Source of the DNA: Polynucleobacter victoriensis
GTDB lineage: Bacteria > Pseudomonadota > Gammaproteobacteria > Burkholderiales > Burkholderiaceae
Reading direction: 5' to 3'
Assembly (NCBI RefSeq): GCF_900187875.1
Contig: NZ_FYEX01000001.1
Location: 248,001 to 312,000, forward strand
DNA length: 64,000 nt
The position numbers and the translations under genes are program-made. The notes under the pieces are model-generated. The model was given only the letters and a program-made list of their open reading frames with translations, was not told where the DNA came from and ran no database searches. Of this stretch, positions 1 to 8,199 are shown in pieces (position 1 is the stretch's first letter; each line of letters opens with the position of its first letter).

Positions 1-368
1 TTGTTGGTCCAGCCGGTCCTACCACTGCTACTCGCATGGACAAGTTCACAGAGATGATGTTGGCACAAACTGGTCTTATCTCTATGGTGGGTAAAGCTGA
101 ACGTGGCCCTGTTGCGATTGATGCCATCAAAAAACATAAATCTGCATACCTCATGGCAGTTGGTGGCGCAGCTTACTTAGTATCAAAAGCCATCAAAGAA
201 TCTAAGGTGGTTGGCTTTGCTGACTTGGGCATGGAAGCCATCTATGAGTTCACCATTGAAGATATGCCAGTAACTGTGGCAGTCGACTCTAATGGCACCT
301 CTGTGCACAACACTGGCCCACAAGAGTGGCAGGCAAAGATTGGAAAAATTCCAGTCACAAAAGCTTAA
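1..368 (+). CDS. Fumarate hydratase class I, C-terminal part (5' end outside window)
   Basis: The reading frame is open from the window edge (codons in phase with position 3) to the TAA ending at 368; the first internal Met is at 36, so the real start lies upstream. The visible 122 residues match the beta (C-terminal) domain of iron-sulfur class I fumarases: a GPTTATRMD segment, AVGGAAYLVSKAIKES, and FADLGMEAIYEF. The enzyme interconverts fumarate and malate in the TCA cycle. The Fe-S cysteines would be in the missing N-terminal part and cannot be checked here. Confidence 0.9.
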   Translation, partial: VGPAGPTTATRMDKFTEMMLAQTGLISMVGKAERGPVAIDAIKKHKSAYLMAVGGAAYLVSKAIKESKVVGFADLGMEAIYEFTIEDMPVTVAVDSNGTSVHNTGPQEWQAKIGKIPVTKA

Positions 369-402
369 TTAATTTTTTTAATTAAGACATACAGGAGCAG
401 GC

Positions 403-1206
403 TTGGCGACCATTGGGGTTTTTGATTCTGGTATTGGTGGACTCACCGTACTTAACGAGGCCCTACGCCAAGCACCTGCACATCACTACATTTATTTGGC
501 TGACTCAGCCAATGCTCCCTACGGTGAAAAATCCAGTGAATGGGTAGCTACCCGTAGCCTAGATTTATGCCACTGGCTAGTACGCGAAGGATGCCAAGCA
601 TTAGTCGTCGCCTGCAACACTGCTACTGCTGAGGCAATTGCACACATACGTCATGAAATGCCCGCCATTCCAATTATCGGAGTAGAGCCCGGGATCAAAC
701 CAGCAGTCACAAAAAGCCAGAATCAAAAGGTCGGTGTCTTAGCGACGCAAAATACTTTAAAGAGCGATAAGTTCAAAGCGCTGCTAGAAAGCTTAGAAGG
801 TAATTGTGAGTTTATATCTCAAGCAGGTTTAGGCTTGGTGCCATTGATCGAATCTGGCGCCATCAATAGCCCAGAAACAGAGCAGCTCTTGCGCGAACAT
901 CTTGCCCCATTGCAAGAGGCTCAAATTGATACGCTGGTTTTGGGTTGCACCCACTACCCTTTCTTAGCCCCCTTAATCAGAAAGATTCTTGGGGCTGAGA
1001 TAGAGATTATCGATACCAGTGATGCAGTGGTTAAACAACTCAGCAGAAAACTAGAAGAATTCCATTTATTACAGTCTGCGCCACCAAGAACCATTCGCTT
1101 ATACTCAACGCTTGATGCAGATGCATTACTGGCTCATGCCAAACAATTAATACCATTGGCATTAGATCAACACTCCATCGAAACATCGACTGTTTTTATA
1201 TCCTAG
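403..1206 (+). CDS. murI: Glutamate racemase
   Basis: A 267-residue racemase that makes D-glutamate for peptidoglycan. It has the N-terminal FDSGIGGLTVL motif and the two catalytic cysteine motifs, ACNTATA (Cys71) and LGCTHYP (Cys182), at the expected spacing. The start is TTG at 403, chosen because AGGAG lies at 393-397 and the first residues fit the family. It follows the fumarase by 34 bases and precedes tonB by 18 bases, so it may share transcripts with either side. Length is normal for the family. Confidence 0.95.
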   Translation: MATIGVFDSGIGGLTVLNEALRQAPAHHYIYLADSANAPYGEKSSEWVATRSLDLCHWLVREGCQALVVACNTATAEAIAHIRHEMPAIPIIGVEPGIKPAVTKSQNQKVGVLATQNTLKSDKFKALLESLEGNCEFISQAGLGLVPLIESGAINSPETEQLLREHLAPLQEAQIDTLVLGCTHYPFLAPLIRKILGAEIEIIDTSDAVVKQLSRKLEEFHLLQSAPPRTIRLYSTLDADALLAHAKQLIPLALDQHSIETSTVFIS

Positions 1207-1224
1207 CTTTCAACAACTTTAACT

Positions 1225-1857
1225 GTGCCTAACCAAGTTATTCATCAACTCCAAGAATGGTTAAAACAAAACAGAATCACTGCGTTTGTGGTTCTGATGC
1301 ACTTTCTATTGATTGTCGGCGTGCAATTAGGAGTCGATCGTCCAAAAACTGGTGCCAATATGGGCGACACAGTGATGGCATCCTTGCTAGACCCCAATCC
1401 ACAAAAAGAAAAAGCTAAAGTCAGTCAGCCTGTTCCTGAAAAACCGAAAGCACCAGAAAAGAAAACTCCTGAACCAGTTGTCACCACCAGTGCACCTAGC
1501 AGTCTTACTAGCGCCCAAACACAAGATTCATCGACAGCAAAACCCACCAGTACGGGTGGCAGCAGCACCGGCGAGCCAAAAAGTATTTCATTAAGCCAAG
1601 CGCAATGTAGCGTACCAGAACCTATTTACCCTAGCCTCTCACGACGCATGGGTGAAGAAGGTAAAATTTTGGTGCGTCTATTTATTGGAGAAGATGGCGC
1701 AGTTCAAAAAGTGAATATTGCACAAAGTAGTGGTCTACCTCGCCTTGATCAGGCCGCTCTTGATGCTGGCATGAAAGTTCGTTGCCGTCCATTTTTAGAA
1801 CTTGGCAAACCAATTAAAGTAACCGCTATACAACCTTATATTTTCCGATTGGAATAG
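1225..1857 (+). CDS. tonB: TonB-family energy transducer
   Basis: A 210-residue protein with the three-part TonB layout: a short cytoplasmic N terminus and one membrane helix (about residues 18-38), a Lys/Pro/Ser/Thr-rich periplasmic linker (about 60-125), and a C-terminal TonB domain (about 130-210) containing PIYPSLSRRMGEEGKILVR and a VRCRPF segment. The start is GTG at 1225 with only a weak ribosome site. It is followed by exbB after 3 bases and by exbD, so the three form an operon that would couple the proton motive force to outer-membrane receptors. A second set occurs at 39.2-41 kb; no Fur box is visible here. Confidence 0.88.
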   Translation: MPNQVIHQLQEWLKQNRITAFVVLMHFLLIVGVQLGVDRPKTGANMGDTVMASLLDPNPQKEKAKVSQPVPEKPKAPEKKTPEPVVTTSAPSSLTSAQTQDSSTAKPTSTGGSSTGEPKSISLSQAQCSVPEPIYPSLSRRMGEEGKILVRLFIGEDGAVQKVNIAQSSGLPRLDQAALDAGMKVRCRPFLELGKPIKVTAIQPYIFRLE

Positions 1858-1860
1858 TTT

Positions 1861-2574
1861 ATGAATCAAACGTTTGGTCTAGCTAACATGTGGACACAAG
1901 GTGACGTAGTCACTAGAACTGTAGCTTTGTTTTTATTGGTGATGTCAATCATCTCTTGGGTCATCATTATTACCAAGGCCTTGAATCTCTATAAAACTAA
2001 AAAAATTGCCAAAGAAATCGAGTGCTTTTGGCACGCACCTTCTTTTGAAGTTGCTTTGGGCCAAATGACACAAGAACTCAATCCATATTGCGATCTTGCT
2101 AAAAGTGCTCAAGAAGCCATGAAGCACCACAATCAACAAGCAGGTTCACGTAGCGAATTACATCAAACACTTAATCCTTCAGATTGGCTCACACGCTGCC
2201 TCAAAGTTAGCATTGACAAATCAGTTGGTGGCTTACAACAAGGCTTAACTTTCTTGGCCTCTACTGGCGCCACAGCACCATTCATTGGTTTATTTGGCAC
2301 TGTCTGGGGCATCTACCATGCATTGGTAGGTATCGGCACCTCAGGCACAGCCACCATTGATCAAGTGGCAGGTCCAATTGGTGAAGCTTTGATCATGACT
2401 GCTCTCGGTCTAGCGGTAGCGATTCCGGCTGTATTAGCCTATAACGCAATTAGTCGCACCAACAAAGTATTAATTGCTGAACTCAATCGCTTTGGCAATG
2501 ATTTATATGCTTTCTTTATCACTGGCGCACGTGTTGGTAACTCCAACACTGCTCGCTCTGCTAATCAGGATTAA
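1861..2574 (+). CDS. exbB: ExbB/MotA/TolQ-family proton channel protein
   Basis: A 237-residue inner-membrane protein with an N-terminal membrane helix (about 17-37), a cytoplasmic loop, and the conserved C-terminal pair of helices including STGATAPFIGLFGTVWGIYHAL and GPIGEALIMTALGLAVAIPA, the classical ExbB/TolQ signature. It forms the proton channel with ExbD and drives TonB. It lies 3 bases after tonB and 2 bases before exbD. A TolQ role is possible in principle, but the TonB partner upstream and the absence of TolA/TolB argue for ExbB. Confidence 0.92.
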   Translation: MNQTFGLANMWTQGDVVTRTVALFLLVMSIISWVIIITKALNLYKTKKIAKEIECFWHAPSFEVALGQMTQELNPYCDLAKSAQEAMKHHNQQAGSRSELHQTLNPSDWLTRCLKVSIDKSVGGLQQGLTFLASTGATAPFIGLFGTVWGIYHALVGIGTSGTATIDQVAGPIGEALIMTALGLAVAIPAVLAYNAISRTNKVLIAELNRFGNDLYAFFITGARVGNSNTARSANQD

Positions 2575-2576
2575 TC

Positions 2577-2993
2577 ATGGCATTCGGTAACGAGCCTATT
2601 AGCGACGACGATAGCCAGCCAATGGCTGAAATCAATATGACTCCTTTGGTGGATGTCATGTTGGTGCTATTGATTGTATTCATGATCACGATTCCAGTGA
2701 TGCAACACGCCGTGAAAGTTGAATTGCCACAAGCTAGCAGTCAACATAACGACGTTAAACCTGAATCAATCAATTTAAGCATTTCTGCCAAAGGTCAAAT
2801 CTTCTGGAATACATCACCTATTGATTTAGATACTTTGTCTATTTACGCTCAAACTGCTGCGAAAAAGAATCCTCAACCTGAAGTGCAATTAAGAGCAGAT
2901 AAAAATGTTCGCTACGAATCTGTTGCGCAAGTGTTAGCCACAGCCAAACGCTCAGGGCTCACCAAGATTGGTTTTGTGACAGAGCCCAACTAA
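2577..2993 (+). CDS. exbD: ExbD/TolR-family biopolymer transport protein
   Basis: A 138-residue protein with a short cytoplasmic N terminus, the MAEINMTPLVDVMLVLLIVF helix carrying the proton-carrying Asp of the family, and a periplasmic ExbD domain. It completes the tonB-exbB-exbD operon. No clear terminator follows; the end converges with the minus-strand TIGR03643 gene 27 bases away. Confidence 0.93.
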   Translation: MAFGNEPISDDDSQPMAEINMTPLVDVMLVLLIVFMITIPVMQHAVKVELPQASSQHNDVKPESINLSISAKGQIFWNTSPIDLDTLSIYAQTAAKKNPQPEVQLRADKNVRYESVAQVLATAKRSGLTKIGFVTEPN

Positions 2994-3020
2994 GGGCTCA
3001 ATACATTTTTATTTCGGTTT

Positions 3021-3281
3021 TTATTTCAGTTTGTATTGGGTTGGGCAGTAGGCTCGCTGAACATTTTCGGATCTCAAAGCAACGTGCTTCGTGGCACGCC
3101 CAGTCACCCTCTTACGCCACATCCTGTATGAACTAGGCTTCATAGTTTGGCGCATTAAATCAATCACTGCGGATTCATTGATGCCATAACTTTGCATAAT
3201 GGCGTCAAATGGCGTGCGATCTTCCCAAGCCATCTCAACAATGCGTGATAAATCAGCGGGGTCTATCTTGGCTTTTTTCAT
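3021..3281 (-). CDS. TIGR03643 (DUF2805) family protein
   Basis: An 86-residue basic protein with IDPADLSRIVEMAWEDRTPF, then GINESAVIDLMRQTMKPSSYRMWRKRV, the layout of the TIGR03643/DUF2805 family, whose helical N-terminal part resembles an HTH fold. Its start at 3281 follows the stop of the DUF2256 gene by 22 bases, so both are probably co-transcribed. In other proteobacteria this pair is often near cryptochrome/photolyase genes (family knowledge, from memory); no photolyase is present here. Function unknown. Confidence 0.8.
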   Translation of the reverse strand: MKKAKIDPADLSRIVEMAWEDRTPFDAIMQSYGINESAVIDLMRQTMKPSSYRMWRKRVTGRATKHVALRSENVQRAYCPTQYKLK

Positions 3282-3303
3282 AGCTAAGATTGTATTGGGC
3301 TAA

Positions 3304-3441
3304 TTATTTTCCTGCTCGACACCGATCTGAGCAGTACTTCACCTCAGCCCAAACTTTTTCCCATTTTTTACGCCAAGCAAAAGGACGCCCACAAGTCACA
3401 CAAATCTTGCTAGGTAAATCTGCTTTTTTACGCATCTTCAT
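3304..3441 (-). CDS. DUF2256 family small zinc-ribbon-like protein
   Basis: A 45-residue ORF read directly from the minus strand, from ATG at 3441 to TAA at 3304. It has KKADLPSKICVTCGRPFAWR, then WEKVWAEVKYCSDRCR: four cysteines as CxxC and CxxxC, typical of DUF2256, suggesting one bound zinc. It lies directly upstream of the TIGR03643 gene, its usual partner, which supports it as real despite its size. Function unknown. Confidence 0.8.
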   Translation of the reverse strand: MKMRKKADLPSKICVTCGRPFAWRKKWEKVWAEVKYCSDRCRAGK

Positions 3442-3459
3442 AAAGCGATGAATACCCAA

Positions 3460-4053
3460 TTAACGTCGTTGACGAGATGGCGGCAGCTCCACGACTTTGA
3501 TGGCATGCTCCCAGTGGTTATTCCAGTTATCTAAATAACGCCTAGCAGCATATTCAGACTTAACAATCATGATGTTTTCAGCATTTCTTGTTTCGGCTGA
3601 GTTGGTAAAGTTATAGCTACCAGTGATCACAACATCTTGATCAATTACCATGACCTTGTTGTGCTGTATGGCATGCTTACCATCACTGCGCACCTCGATG
3701 CCCACATCCAATAACTTTTGCAGGGCTTCACGATTGTTTTGAGAGCTTTTCTCATCCTGGATAAGGGCAACATCCACCCCACGCTTCTTAGCCCTTACAA
3801 GCGCTTCTGCGAGATTAATTGAGGTAAAGCCATAGGCCATCACTTTGATAGATTTTTTTGAGGCATCAATCTGCTTAATAATCCCACTAGCCCCACCAAT
3901 CGGTGGCGTGAAATATATTCCAAGGATTTCTGCAGGCTCAGCTTGCGCATTCACGCTTTGCCACCAAGACACGGCAGCTAAAACGCTTAGACATAAAAAA
4001 ACCGCCATCCTCTGACGAGTTTTAGCGGTTATTCGATATGTGTTTGTTGTCAT
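3460..4053 (-). CDS. Exported phospholipase D-like nuclease (single HKD motif)
   Basis: A 197-residue protein with an N-terminal signal or anchor helix (about 15-37, ending near NAQA), followed by one PLD domain. The HKD motif is HNKVMVID (His131, Lys133, Asp138), followed by GSYNFT and a conserved NAEN. A single HKD is the pattern of Nuc-type endonucleases, which act as dimers, rather than two-motif phospholipases. An exported nuclease could degrade extracellular or incoming DNA; the substrate is inferred from the family. The start is ATG at 4053, just below tRNA-Leu. Confidence 0.82.
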   Translation of the reverse strand: MTTNTYRITAKTRQRMAVFLCLSVLAAVSWWQSVNAQAEPAEILGIYFTPPIGGASGIIKQIDASKKSIKVMAYGFTSINLAEALVRAKKRGVDVALIQDEKSSQNNREALQKLLDVGIEVRSDGKHAIQHNKVMVIDQDVVITGSYNFTNSAETRNAENIMIVKSEYAARRYLDNWNNHWEHAIKVVELPPSRQRR

Positions 4054-4080
4054 TTAAAAGCACCTAGCTGATAAGAAGCC

Positions 4081-4168
4081 TGGTGCCCGAGGCCGGAATC
4101 GAACCGGCACGGCTGTTTAAGCCGAGGGATTTTAAATCCCTTACGTCTACCTATTTCGTCACTCGGGC
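4081..4168 (-). tRNA. tRNA-Leu (anticodon UAA)
   Basis: On the minus strand the sequence begins GCCCGAGTGACG and ends in an encoded CCA; the acceptor arms pair (GCCCGAG with CTCGGGC). The anticodon loop TTTAAAA sits between AGGGA and TCCCT, giving anticodon UAA. The long variable arm expected for leucine tRNA is present (88 bases in total). Confidence 0.95.
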
Positions 4169-4272
4169 ATAGTACTTTTGTCATTGTAGACGGAAATAGT
4201 TGTATTTTTTACTTCTAAATCACTTCTACAGCTTTCGTTATTTTGTAACGAAGTCAGCATTTTACATGCATT

Positions 4273-4301
4273 AAAAACAAACCCCGCAAAAAGCGGGGTT
4301 T
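4273..4301 (-). terminator. Intrinsic terminator of the TRAP transporter operon
   Basis: Stem AAACCCCGC/GCGGGGTTT (4279-4301) with a five-base loop; read on the minus strand it is followed by a GTTTTTAAT tract. It lies 24 bases past the stop of the large permease gene. Confidence 0.85.
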
Positions 4302-4324
4302 GTTGGTAAAAAGTTGCTTAAAAA

Positions 4325-6265
4325 TTACTTGTAAAGCACCTCAGGTAACCACATGCCAATCGCTGGGAAGGCATACAACAAGATCAAAGCAAGTACTTGA
4401 ATTGCCATGAATGGCATCATGCCTGCAAAGATCTGATTGAGCGTGACATGTGGAGGCGCAACCCCTTTGAGGTAGAAAGCCGCCATCGCCACAGGTGGTG
4501 ACAAGAACGCTGTTTGCAAGTTCAAGGCAACTAACAAGCCAAAGAACAATGGGTCTACCTGGAAGTGACTCAATAGAGGAATAAAGATTGGCATGAAAAT
4601 CACGATGATCTCAGTCCACTCTAATGGCCAACCAAGCAAGAAGATGATGACTTGAGACAAGATTAAGAATTCAATCTTGCTCAAACCTAAACCTAACACC
4701 CACTTCTCGATCAACTCTTGTCCACCTAAGAGCGCAAACGCTGCTGAGAAAATAGAAGACCCGACAAACAACCAGCAAACCATCGCACTTGTTTTAGCTG
4801 TCAAGAAAACTGACTCTCTAACAACATCCATATTGAGTTGTTTGTAAGCCCAAGCCAATAAGAAACCACCTAAAGATCCTACTGCAGCAGCTTCTGTTGG
4901 CGTTGCTAAGCCAAACACAATGGTACCTAACACCATCAAGATCAAAGCAGCTAGCGGGAAGAATGAACCCAATAGCATCTTGAAGATTTCAAGGCGAGCC
5001 ATAGTCAAGAAGTAGTAGAAGATGGCGCCAATTAACAGCCCAATGCCCAACATAATCCAATACCATGTTGGTGTTGGTTGTCTTTCAGCCGGCTCTTTGT
5101 CCTGCTGTGCTGCTGGTGCAGTTGATGCTGCAGCAGCTTGTTTAGGAGCCTCTTCAGCACCTGGAGGTGTTGCCACCCCCATCGCTTGCGGAGGTTCTTC
5201 GGCACCTGGCGGTAAGGCTACGCCACCAGCAGACTCTGTTGGAGCAGATACCTCTTCCAAACTCATCATGCCGCCATCACTCTCCATTGTCACAACTGCA
5301 GTCTGCTCAACAGGCTCTGTAGCAACCCTGTGAATAAGACTCATGATGACAACAAAAAATACCAATGGACCAACAATGATGGCTAATTGCTTAAGCAACT
5401 CTTTAGTGCTCATGCCTGCAGCCGCACGACCTTTGATAGCAGCAATCACAGACGGCAAAGCTAATTTGCCAAAAGTAGCAAGCTTTTGTGTTGTCTGAGT
5501 CAATGTTACTTTGCGATCTTCTTCAGGCAATGGAGGTGCCAATTCCGGCTTAATCTTAGCCATCACAATCACATAGCCAATGTACAAAGCTGCCAACATA
5601 ATGCCTGGGAAGAATGCGCCGGCATACAGTTTCACCACTGACACACCAGCAGTTGCACCATAGACAATCAGCATCACAGATGGCGGAATCAAAATACCTA
5701 AACAACCACCTGCTGTAATCGCACCGGCAGACAACTTAACGCTGTAGCCTGCCTTCAGCATTGATGGCAATGCCAATAAACCCATGAGCGTCACTACGGC
5801 GCCCACAATACCTGTAGCTGTAGCAAAAATTGCGCAGGTTACTAATGTCGCAACCGCCAAAGCGCCTGGCACACGAGCCAATGAAAGATGCAAACTTTTG
5901 AAAAGCTTTTCAATCAAGTTAGCACGCTCAACCAAATATCCCATGAATACAAATAATGGAATAGAGATCAAAACATCATTGGTCATCACGGCAAAGGTTC
6001 TTTGCACCATCAAATCAAGAGTTCTGGTCAATGCTTGCGCATCCCCCTCACCCTGATTGTGATACGCCATGAAGGCAAAGATCATGCCCATACCCATGAG
6101 GGTAAATGCCGTTGGGAAACCCAACATGATGGCTACAACCACCAAACTGAGCATCAATAAACCAAGATGGCCATTAGTCATTTCAGAGAAAGATGGCATA
6201 AATGACAAAGTGCCAACAACAATAGCTGCCATGATGGCAAAGCCGAAATACAGTTCCTTACGCAT
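4325..6265 (-). CDS. TRAP transporter large permease (DctM-like) with an Ala/Pro-rich loop insertion
   Basis: A 646-residue membrane protein, clearly longer than a normal DctM (about 430). Residues about 35-235 and 400-640 carry the usual transporter halves, for example GAITAGGCLGILIPPSVMLI in the first and LATPTEAAAVGSLGG in the second. Between them, a helix pair is followed by a hydrophilic segment (about 314-398) rich in Ala, Pro and Glu with two copies of PPGAEE. Extended large subunits of this kind occur in TRAP systems of the mannitol/chloroaromatic (TakP-like) group. It forms the permease with the small subunit 2 bases upstream and uses the binding protein encoded above; the substrate is not decidable, though 2-oxo acids are known for TakP. 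Confidence 0.9.
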   Translation of the reverse strand: MRKELYFGFAIMAAIVVGTLSFMPSFSEMTNGHLGLLMLSLVVVAIMLGFPTAFTLMGMGMIFAFMAYHNQGEGDAQALTRTLDLMVQRTFAVMTNDVLISIPLFVFMGYLVERANLIEKLFKSLHLSLARVPGALAVATLVTCAIFATATGIVGAVVTLMGLLALPSMLKAGYSVKLSAGAITAGGCLGILIPPSVMLIVYGATAGVSVVKLYAGAFFPGIMLAALYIGYVIVMAKIKPELAPPLPEEDRKVTLTQTTQKLATFGKLALPSVIAAIKGRAAAGMSTKELLKQLAIIVGPLVFFVVIMSLIHRVATEPVEQTAVVTMESDGGMMSLEEVSAPTESAGGVALPPGAEEPPQAMGVATPPGAEEAPKQAAAASTAPAAQQDKEPAERQPTPTWYWIMLGIGLLIGAIFYYFLTMARLEIFKMLLGSFFPLAALILMVLGTIVFGLATPTEAAAVGSLGGFLLAWAYKQLNMDVVRESVFLTAKTSAMVCWLFVGSSIFSAAFALLGGQELIEKWVLGLGLSKIEFLILSQVIIFLLGWPLEWTEIIVIFMPIFIPLLSHFQVDPLFFGLLVALNLQTAFLSPPVAMAAFYLKGVAPPHVTLNQIFAGMMPFMAIQVLALILLYAFPAIGMWLPEVLYK

Positions 6266-6267
6266 GA

Positions 6268-6855
6268 TTAAGCACCCTTCTTATCATCTTCATGGCTAAC
6301 CATGGCTTTTAATTTGTCAACGTCCACTTCCTCGACGTCTTCCTCACGTTTTGGCCACTCACCATCACGAATGCAAAGAATGCAACGAATAATTTCTACA
6401 AAACCTTGGAGCAACAATAAGCCACCAGCGATTGGAATAATCATCTTGAATGGCCAAATCGGAGGGCCATTGGCTGTTTGAGTAGTGTGCTCATTGATCG
6501 CAATTGATTCTGAGGCAAAACTAATGCCTGCATAAACCAAAGCAACGATGCCTGGGATAAAGAAAATGATGTACAAGGCCAAGTCAAGAATCGCTTGCGT
6601 TCTTGGAGTAAAAAAGCCATAGAGTACGTCACCACGTACGTGACCATTTTTGGATAAGGTATAGGCACCAGCCATCATGAACAACACGCCATAAAGCATG
6701 TAGGTAACATCAAAAACCCAGTCATGAGGAGAATTAAAAAAGTACCTAGACCCAACTTCCCAGCAAATTACTGCGGTTAGGACCGCAATTGAGTAAGCAG
6801 AAAAGTGTCCGAGCTTAGTCGACAAGTTGTCGATGGATAGCAAAAATTTTTGCAT
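6268..6855 (-). CDS. TRAP transporter small permease (DctQ-like)
   Basis: A 195-residue protein with four membrane helices typical of DctQ, including an SRYFFNSPHDWVFDVTYMLYG segment after helix 1. An ATG at 6897 is in frame but lies inside the intergenic hairpin; the ATG at 6855 is preferred because GGAAGAG precedes it at good spacing. It is followed by dctM after 2 bases. The protein tail is charged (EEDVEEVDVDKLKAM). Confidence 0.88.
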   Translation of the reverse strand: MQKFLLSIDNLSTKLGHFSAYSIAVLTAVICWEVGSRYFFNSPHDWVFDVTYMLYGVLFMMAGAYTLSKNGHVRGDVLYGFFTPRTQAILDLALYIIFFIPGIVALVYAGISFASESIAINEHTTQTANGPPIWPFKMIIPIAGGLLLLQGFVEIIRCILCIRDGEWPKREEDVEEVDVDKLKAMVSHEDDKKGA

Positions 6856-6895
6856 GTGTCTCTTCCATATTATTTTTATATAACTGCTAAACAAC

Positions 6896-6927
6896 AAATA
6901 CCCACCTAGCTCTCTAGGTGGGTATTT
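6896..6927 (-). terminator. Long hairpin between dctP and dctQ (attenuator or mRNA-stabilising element)
   Basis: A perfect 14-base-pair stem, AAATACCCACCTAG/CTAGGTGGGTATTT, with a four-base loop, lies 18 bases after the binding-protein stop. On the minus strand it is followed by TTTGTTGTTT, a broken T tract. Such a hairpin would give more binding protein than permease, either by partial termination or by protecting the upstream mRNA. Confidence 0.7.
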
Positions 6928-6944
6928 GCCTTATTTCATGAAGC

Positions 6945-8069
6945 TTAAGACTTTGCTTTACGACCGAAGTAATGGTTGTAAGCCATCTTGTAATCAACGC
7001 TTGTGTCATTTTGCCAACGGCATGCACGTTGAGCAAATGTACGCATTGATTCAAGAACACGTTTGAAGTCAGCGTTTTCTTGTGACTTAGCATCAATGAT
7101 CTTGTCCCAAGCAGCTAATTGAGCACGCAAGATTGAGTCTGGCGTCTTGTAGAACTTAACACCTTGTTTTTGTTGCATCTCAATGTAGTCTTTTGAGTAA
7201 CGATCGATTGCCTTCCAGCTCATTTCAGCTGAAGAAGCTTGAACAGCTGCAGTAATCATCGCACGCAATTCAGCAGGCATAGAGTCTAGTTTCTTCTTAT
7301 TGAAAAGAATCTCGAACTGCTCTGAACATTGATGGAATGATTGCAACATACAGACTTTAGATACGTCTGGGAAGCCTAATAGACGATCTGAAGACGCGTT
7401 GTTAAATTCAGCAGCATCTAATAGACCACGGTCCATCGCTGGCACGATCTCAGCACCTGGCAATGCGTTCACTGAAACGCCCATGTCTTTAAAAATGTCA
7501 ATTGAAAGACCTACTGTACGGTACTTAAGACCCTTCATGTCATCAACTTTAGCCACTGGCTTTTTGAACCAACCCAAAGGTTGTGTAGGCATTGGGCCAT
7601 ATAGGTATGACACCACATCCAAGTTCAATGATTTGTAGATGCCTTCCAACATGGCTTTACCACCACCGTACTCATGCCATGCAAGCACCATGTTTGGGTC
7701 CATACCGAAAGCTGGGCCAGATCCCCATAGCGCTAACGCTGGGCTCTTACCATACCAGTAAGCAACCACACCGTGACCACCGTCCAATGTACCTTTGCTC
7801 ACAGCGTCCAATAAGTCAAAAGCTTTAACTACTGAACCAGCTGGCAATAATTCAATCTTCAGACGACCTGAAGACATCTTGTTGACCTTGTCACAGAAGT
7901 CCTGTGCATACTCATGGAAAATATCTTTTGTTGGCCATGTTGACTGAAAGCGCAGATTAACTGTTTGCGCATTTGCAATCATTGGGAAACCAAGCGTGCC
8001 TGCACCAGCAGCTGCAGCTGTAGATGTGGCGATAAATTTACGACGTGATTGAACCTTATTGTCTGACAT
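6945..8069 (-). CDS. TRAP transporter substrate-binding protein (DctP/TakP-like), Tat-exported
   Basis: A 374-residue protein with a twin-arginine signal (SRRKFIATS, then an Ala/Gly-rich stretch to IANAQT), followed by a periplasmic DctP domain: LRFQSTWPTKDIFHEYAQDF, GVVAYWYGKSPAL and GLKYRTVGLSIDIFKDMG, all close to TakP-type proteins of the mannitol/chloroaromatic group. The conserved Arg in KYRTVG normally binds the carboxylate of the ligand. Promoter-distal genes are dctQ and dctM. Transcription starts in the gap shared with the divergent acylase gene. Confidence 0.92.
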   Translation of the reverse strand: MSDNKVQSRRKFIATSTAAAAGAGTLGFPMIANAQTVNLRFQSTWPTKDIFHEYAQDFCDKVNKMSSGRLKIELLPAGSVVKAFDLLDAVSKGTLDGGHGVVAYWYGKSPALALWGSGPAFGMDPNMVLAWHEYGGGKAMLEGIYKSLNLDVVSYLYGPMPTQPLGWFKKPVAKVDDMKGLKYRTVGLSIDIFKDMGVSVNALPGAEIVPAMDRGLLDAAEFNNASSDRLLGFPDVSKVCMLQSFHQCSEQFEILFNKKKLDSMPAELRAMITAAVQASSAEMSWKAIDRYSKDYIEMQQKQGVKFYKTPDSILRAQLAAWDKIIDAKSQENADFKRVLESMRTFAQRACRWQNDTSVDYKMAYNHYFGRKAKS

Positions 8070-8199
8070 ATATGTCTCCTCTTTTATTGATCGATCTATC
8101 TAGCTTGAGAATAAATTTCACAAGTTGAGATTAATTTAGCACTCTGTGAAAAAATACGCATCTATATCGACGTAATATTTGCTAGGGGTTTTACCTAAT

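Noticed and set aside
5022..5333. Plus-strand ORF antisense to the TRAP permease linker
   Set aside because: Low-complexity shadow produced by the repetitive Ala/Pro/Gly-rich codons of the real gene on the other strand.
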